NCBI RefSeq assembly: GCF_001956985.1
Contig: NZ_CP019082.1
Location: 3,472,001-3,536,000 of the forward strand
Direction of reading: 5' to 3'
DNA length: 64,000 nucleotides
Origin: Paludisphaera borealis
Lineage (GTDB): Bacteria > Planctomycetota > Planctomycetia > Isosphaerales > Isosphaeraceae
In this document: positions 60,042 through 64,000 of the stretch, piece by piece
Layout of the letters: each line of letters starts with the position of its first letter
How positions within the stretch are numbered: position 1 is the first letter of the stretch
Program-made: the position numbers and the translations under genes
The notes under the pieces: generated by a model
Seen by the model: the letters and a program-made list of their open reading frames with translations, nothing else
Told to the model about the DNA's origin: nothing
Databases searched by the model: none

Positions 60042-61769
60042 ATGAGAGCCCGAATCGTGTCCTTGATGACCGTCTGCGCGGTTGTCGCGGGAGGGTTTCC
60101 GGCGGAGGGCAATGAGCCCGACCGGGTCGCATCACACTCATTCCTAGCCGAAGGGCGGGACGGGCTGGTCGCGGGGATCACCGGCAAGCGAGCCGTGCAC
60201 TCGGGAATCGAAATCCTGAAGCGGGGTGGCGGCGCGGTCGACGCGGCGATGGCGACCGCCATGACTCAGGTCGTCGAGGCGGCCGGGGAATTCGTCAGTT
60301 TTGCCGGCATGCTCAGCATGGTCTACTACGACGCATCAAGGAAAGAATATTACTATCTGAATGCCGGGTACAACACGCCGATCGAGGAGACCGACCCGCT
60401 CTCAATTCCCGGGATGGACCCGCGGACCGGGGGCGGGACGCCCAGCGGAAGGACCGCGCTGGTCCCTGGGTTCATGGCCGGCGTGCAGGCGGCCCACGAT
60501 CGGTTCGGCAAGCTGCCGATGGCACAGGTCGTCGAGCCGGCTATCGCGCTGGCCGACGAAGGGTTCGAGGTCGCCCCGCATCTCGCCGGCTCGATCGAGT
60601 ACCGCAAGGGCGTGCTGGGCCGCCTGCCCGAGACGAAGCGAGTCTTCACCAAGGAGGGCGGCGCGTTCTACGGGCAGGGCGATCGCTTCCGCCAGCCGGA
60701 GCTGGCCGCGACGCTCCGGCGCGTGGCCGAGCGGGGCGCGGCCGACATGTACACCGGCGCCTGGGCCGACCGATTCGTCGCCGCCGTCCGGAAGGAGGGG
60801 GGGAAGATCACGCTGGAAGACATGAAATCCTATCGAGCCACGTGGGAAGATCCGCTCCAAACCACCTTCCGTGGCCGGCAGGTCTATGCGCCGGGGCTCT
60901 CCTCACGGGGTGGGGTCGACACGGTCGAGGCGCTCAACCTGCTGGAACTCGCCGACCTCGGGCGATCCGGCCAGCCGTCGCGGTCGTCGGAGAGCCTGTT
61001 CTGGCTGATGCAGATCGCCAACAACCAGTTACTCAGCTACGGCCCGGAGGAGGCCGCGAAGCGATACCCAGGGCGGGATTTCGCGCCACGGACGCGGGCC
61101 ACGAAGGAGCACGCCCGCTGGCTCTGGGAGCGGATGCGGCAAGGTGAGTGGCTCTATGCCGTCAGGCCGGCCGCCGGGGCCGGGACGAACGCCCGCCCCG
61201 GCCATTCGTCGGGGGTCGTGGCCGTGGATCGTTGGGACAACGTCGCGGCCGTGACCCACTCGATCAATACCGTGGCCTGGGGCAACACGGGGATCTTCGT
61301 CGCGGGCGTGTCAATCCCCGATTCCGCCTCGTTCCAGCAGGACGCCATCAAGCAGGCCGGCCCGGGCCGCCGGCTGCCGGAGGGGATGAATCCGCTGATC
61401 GTCGCCCGGGACGGACGGCCCGTCCTGGCCAGCACGGCCATCGGCGGGGGGGTACACCAGCGCAACTTGCAGGTGATCGCCGGCGTGCTGGAGTTCGACC
61501 TCGACGCGCAGGCCGCGGTCGACGCGCCCGCATTCCTGCTCCCCGACTGGTCCGCCTCTCCGAAAACTGTCGCCCAGGTACGGACCGGAGCGTTCGATCC
61601 CAAGGTTCTCGAAGGCGTCAGAACCCTCGGCCAGGAGGTCAAGGAACTAGGGCGGCAGGAGAGTGACATGTTCGTCGGCTACTGGGCCGGCATCGCCATC
61701 GACCCGCAAAGCCGACGCCTCCGCGGGGCCGGCACCGGCGAGCTACCCAGCCATGCCGAAGGGTATTAA
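60042..61769 (+). CDS. Gamma-glutamyltransferase-family protein lacking the TTH nucleophile motif
   Basis: GGT-family enzymes are Ntn-hydrolases that self-cleave before a catalytic Thr. The 575-residue secreted protein (signal peptide MRARIVSLMTVCAVVAGGFP, good GGAGG site) has the family start GKRAVHSGIEILKRGGGAVD and DAAMATAMTQ, then VPGFMAGVQAAHDRFGKLP. Where the nucleophile motif TTHxSVVD should be, it reads ARPGHSSGVVAVDRWDN (residues 384-400): no Thr-Thr-His. A Ser (389 or 390) could serve, or the protein may not process itself. The following sequence (AAVTHSINTVAWGNTGIFV, SIPDSASFQQ) marks a distinct subfamily. Activity is therefore uncertain. Confidence 0.8.
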   Translation: MRARIVSLMTVCAVVAGGFPAEGNEPDRVASHSFLAEGRDGLVAGITGKRAVHSGIEILKRGGGAVDAAMATAMTQVVEAAGEFVSFAGMLSMVYYDASRKEYYYLNAGYNTPIEETDPLSIPGMDPRTGGGTPSGRTALVPGFMAGVQAAHDRFGKLPMAQVVEPAIALADEGFEVAPHLAGSIEYRKGVLGRLPETKRVFTKEGGAFYGQGDRFRQPELAATLRRVAERGAADMYTGAWADRFVAAVRKEGGKITLEDMKSYRATWEDPLQTTFRGRQVYAPGLSSRGGVDTVEALNLLELADLGRSGQPSRSSESLFWLMQIANNQLLSYGPEEAAKRYPGRDFAPRTRATKEHARWLWERMRQGEWLYAVRPAAGAGTNARPGHSSGVVAVDRWDNVAAVTHSINTVAWGNTGIFVAGVSIPDSASFQQDAIKQAGPGRRLPEGMNPLIVARDGRPVLASTAIGGGVHQRNLQVIAGVLEFDLDAQAAVDAPAFLLPDWSASPKTVAQVRTGAFDPKVLEGVRTLGQEVKELGRQESDMFVGYWAGIAIDPQSRRLRGAGTGELPSHAEGY

Positions 61770-62173
61770 GCTCGAGCCCGCCGAGATGGCGGAGTCCGTC
61801 CGGCGTGGGTCGCTGCCGGGATCGCAGGGGCGCGGGCCAGCTGCGCCGGATGATCGGCTCATCGTGCCGGCGCCCTCTCGGGTCGAGCCGAGACCAACGC
61901 GTCCCGACCGTTCGGGTCGAGCCGAGACCAACGCGTCCCGACCGTGCCGCCGCACGATCTCTGGCTCGCGAACCACGAAAGTCGAGAAGGATCGAGTCCA
62001 CCTGCTTAGCTGCCTCCGATCGCGGTCCGGCGGTGAGGCGATGGAGGCCCTCGAGATCTCGTTTCGGACGGGAGGACCGTACCCCTTCCCGGGGCGCCGA
62101 TCCGTTGACTCGGATTCCGGCCGAAGCCGTGGGGTTGAACTGATGGATCTCTTCAGTCAGGAGGGTCGCTACC
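61770..62173. other. Intergenic region with direct repeat
   Basis: About 400 bp between the GGT-like and ChaN-like genes. No convincing gene is present. It contains the two-copy 33-bp direct repeat listed separately and, near the end, the AGGAGGG ribosome binding site of the next gene. Confidence 0.45.
61878..61944. repeat. 33-bp direct repeat, two copies
   Basis: 61878-61910 and 61912-61944 are identical, separated by one base. The shared unit contains GTCGAGCCGAGACCAACGCG and ends GTCCCGACCG. Confidence 0.85.
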
Positions 62174-63148
62174 ATGAGCGGCGATAGAGTGGGCGTTCGC
62201 CATCCGGCTATCGTTCTCGCCTGTCTGTTGGGCTGCCTCGCGATCCGGGGCAGCTCATACGCAGGCGACCTCGAACCGTACCCGTTGCCGCCCGAAGCGA
62301 GGTCCGCCATCGAGCATCTGGCGGCGCGCTGCGACGTCCTGATCCTCGGCGAAATCCACGGCACCCGGGAGGTACCGGGGCTCGTCGCGGGTCTGCTGGC
62401 AGCCCTGAATAAACAAGGTTATCGGGCCCTGGCGATCGAGGTGCCCAACGACGCTCAAGCCCCCTTGTTGGCGTGGGCGCGCGGGGAGACCAAGAGGGTC
62501 CCGGATTTCTTCGCGAACCCCAACGGAGATGGTCGTGGGAACGTCCAGCTCCTGGAACTGGTCCGCACCGCGGTCTCGCCGCCATTCCGGTGGCAGGTCG
62601 TCTGCTTCGACGAGAGCGAGGCGATCCTTGAAAAGAGGTATGCGGCCCTGGTCCAGAAGAGACGGACTGGGGATGCGGATTCCCCTCAATTGCAGGCCGA
62701 CGATGAGATCTCCCTGTGGCGGGAGGGCGACGCTGCGATGGCGGCGAACCTGCTGAGGGAGGCCAAGTCGCTCAAGTCGACGGACAGGATTCTGACGATC
62801 TGCGGAAACGTCCACGCCCGCACCGAGCGCGACGCGAAGGACCCGATGCTCTCCAAATTGTGGCCCTCATTCGCGGGGATGGTGAAGCAGGGGCAACCCG
62901 AATGGCGCGTGAGTTCCGTGGACATCGGATTCTCGAGTGGGGCGTATTTCAACGAGGGAGAAGTCAAGACGATCCGGGGACGGCCCATCGAGCATGCCGA
63001 AGTCCGATCGGCGGGTCAGACCGGCTGGGATCTCGTGCTGAGCCTGCCTAAAGCGAGCCCGGCAAGGTTTCTTTCCCCGAACCCCAGCTCGCCCGACGGC
63101 CCTGCCGCGAGGTCGCAAACGGCTGCCCCTGGCGCCGGACAGAAGTAA
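62174..63148 (+). CDS. ChaN/Tiki-superfamily secreted protein, 3' end inside an IS-like end
   Basis: The 324-residue protein has a signal peptide (IVLACLLGCLAIRGSSYAG) and the ChaN fold motifs: LILGEIHGTREVPGL near residue 55 (Glu-His pair) and ICGNVHARTE late. ChaN-type proteins bind iron or haem, and the wider superfamily includes Tiki proteases and erythromycin esterase; the role here is unknown. The last residues (GAGQK and the TAA stop) are encoded by the 26-nt IS-like end (63133-63158), so the native 3' end was probably replaced by an insertion. AGGAGGG precedes the ATG. Confidence 0.75.
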   Translation: MSGDRVGVRHPAIVLACLLGCLAIRGSSYAGDLEPYPLPPEARSAIEHLAARCDVLILGEIHGTREVPGLVAGLLAALNKQGYRALAIEVPNDAQAPLLAWARGETKRVPDFFANPNGDGRGNVQLLELVRTAVSPPFRWQVVCFDESEAILEKRYAALVQKRRTGDADSPQLQADDEISLWREGDAAMAANLLREAKSLKSTDRILTICGNVHARTERDAKDPMLSKLWPSFAGMVKQGQPEWRVSSVDIGFSSGAYFNEGEVKTIRGRPIEHAEVRSAGQTGWDLVLSLPKASPARFLSPNPSSPDGPAARSQTAAPGAGQK

Positions 63149-64000
63149 TGCAAGGAATGCGGGGCCACCGAGTACGCTGGGATCCACCACAACCCGGCGA
63201 GACGAGGTGGCCCGATGCGCGGACGACGACCCCGACGGCTCTCGATCGAACCGGGCGACCTGCCGATCCTCCAGCGGGTCGCCCGGAGTGACTCATTGCC
63301 CTGGTATCAGGTCCGGCGGGCCCGGATCGTCCTGGCCAACGCCCAGGGCGTGCCGACCAGCACGGTCGCCTTGCAGATGCAGTGCGACGAGGCCACAGTC
63401 TGGAGGACCTGCCGGCGCTACGAGCACGGCGGCCTGACCGGACTGCTGGCCCCACCGGCCCGACCCGGCAGCCCCGGGCGGATTTCCCCCCTCCAGCGGG
63501 CGCAGATCGTCCGGCTCGCCTGCATGGAGCCCGTGGCCAAGGGCCTGCACATCACCCACTGGTCGAGTGAGGACCTGGCCCGCCAGGCGGTCACCGACGG
63601 CGTCGTCCCGAGCATCTCGCCCCGCACCATCCGGCGGATCCTCGACCGGGTCGATCTCCAGCCGCATCGGACCCGCTACTGGAGGACGTCCCGGCTGGAT
63701 GAGGAGTTCAAGGACCGGGCCGAGAAGGTCTTCTGGTGCTACGCCAACGCCGAGCGGTTGGCCGAGCGGGGCATCTGGGTCGTCTGCCTCGACGAGATGC
63801 CCAACAAGCAGGCGCTGGAGCGCTGCCAGATCCGCCGGGCGATCCCCGGCTCGATCGAGCAGCAGGAATTCGAGTACACCCGGCATGGGACGGTCAACAT
63901 CCTGACCTTCCTGGTGGTCCCCACCGGGCGGATGGAGGCGGCCATCCTGGAGACCAACGGCGCCGAGCACCTCATCCCGGCGCTGGAGGCGTTCCGGCGG
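63133..64000 (+). mobile_element. IS630-type insertion sequence (left part, runs off window)
   Basis: The element appears to begin in the 26-nt segment at 63133-63158 that is repeated at 59679-59704, and contains a transposase gene from 63215. The right end is outside the window. The exact left boundary and TA duplication cannot be fixed from one end. Confidence 0.65.
63215..64000 (+). CDS. IS630-family transposase (partial, C-terminus outside window)
   Basis: Translation from ATG 63215 is open for 262 codons to the window edge. It has an N-terminal helix-turn-helix region (VRRARIVLANAQGVPTSTVA, DEATVWRTCRRYEHGGLTGL), a second HTH (SPRTIRRILDRVDLQPHRTR) and the start of the DDE catalytic core with the first Asp in WVVCLDEMPNKQAL. 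This is the IS630/Tc1-mariner layout (winged HTH pair then DDE). The second Asp and Glu would lie beyond the window, so completeness cannot be judged. No ribosome binding site is obvious. Confidence 0.85.
   Translation, partial: MRGRRPRRLSIEPGDLPILQRVARSDSLPWYQVRRARIVLANAQGVPTSTVALQMQCDEATVWRTCRRYEHGGLTGLLAPPARPGSPGRISPLQRAQIVRLACMEPVAKGLHITHWSSEDLARQAVTDGVVPSISPRTIRRILDRVDLQPHRTRYWRTSRLDEEFKDRAEKVFWCYANAERLAERGIWVVCLDEMPNKQALERCQIRRAIPGSIEQQEFEYTRHGTVNILTFLVVPTGRMEAAILETNGAEHLIPALEAFRR

Noticed and set aside
61663-62187. Open frame between the GGT-like and ChaN-like genes
   Set aside because: It overlaps the end of the GGT-like gene in another frame, runs through the 33-bp repeat and has no recognisable protein character.

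Overview
The window is high-GC DNA that reads as a chromosome segment of a planctomycete, most likely an Isosphaeraceae member (Singulisphaera/Paludisphaera-like). The evidence is an ECF sigma factor with a membrane anchor and a large extracytoplasmic domain, a TIGR03067-type secreted protein, Uma2-family nucleases, secreted TPR proteins, a lysine/alanine-rich histone-H1-like protein, and transcription and translation proteins with lineage-style deviations. This assignment is inferred from protein character; no 16S gene is present.

Region by region: 1-10790 holds a truncated secreted protein, the sigma factor fused to two trypsin-like domains, inorganic pyrophosphatase, a TIGR03067 protein, a polytopic membrane protein and two paralogous TPR proteins. 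10973-28934 is the core information-processing cluster. Four tRNAs (Thr-UGU, Tyr-GUA, Gly-UCC, Thr-GGU) precede tuf in the order known from the E. coli tufB operon, followed by rpmG, tRNA-Trp, secE, nusG, rplK, rplA, rplJ, rplL, rpoB and rpoC. Unusually, rpoB and rpoC are separated by about 1.8 kb holding an antisense AlkZ-like DNA glycosylase gene, a terminator after rpoB, and an rpoC leader with its own candidate promoter, a mini-ORF and a second terminator. 29110-31075 is a tight Uma2-Uma2-uracil-DNA-glycosylase operon. 31201-35426 is a YtrA-type GntR regulator with an ABC ATPase and a large permease. 35573-44803 contains htpG and a tripartite RND efflux system (pump and adaptor on minus, TolC-like protein divergent on plus). 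44932-52795 has tRNA-His, a Gfo/Idh/MocA oxidoreductase, an extremely acidic protein, a small TPR protein, a purine nucleoside phosphorylase homologue, ileS (with an apparent one-base frameshift) and purN. 53366-58670 carries, on minus, a GH127 glycosidase, a BshB1-like deacetylase, the H1-like protein and a DAHP synthase with a terminator-bearing leader. 58825-64000 is a degraded accessory zone: a mini-ORF with a perfect 12-nt Shine-Dalgarno sequence, IS remnants, a GGT-like protein lacking the canonical catalytic Thr motif, a ChaN-like protein whose 3' end lies inside an insertion-sequence-like end, and an IS630-type transposase running off the window.

Intergenic DNA is rich in palindromic dispersed repeats: at least three inverted-repeat families plus a five-copy interspersed repeat after purN. 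The signals most worth following up are the split rpoB/rpoC arrangement, the two leader-type mini-ORFs, the attenuator-like DAHP synthase leader, the sigma factor-protease fusion, and key-residue changes in EF-Tu, the nucleoside phosphorylase, the GGT homologue and the second Uma2 protein.
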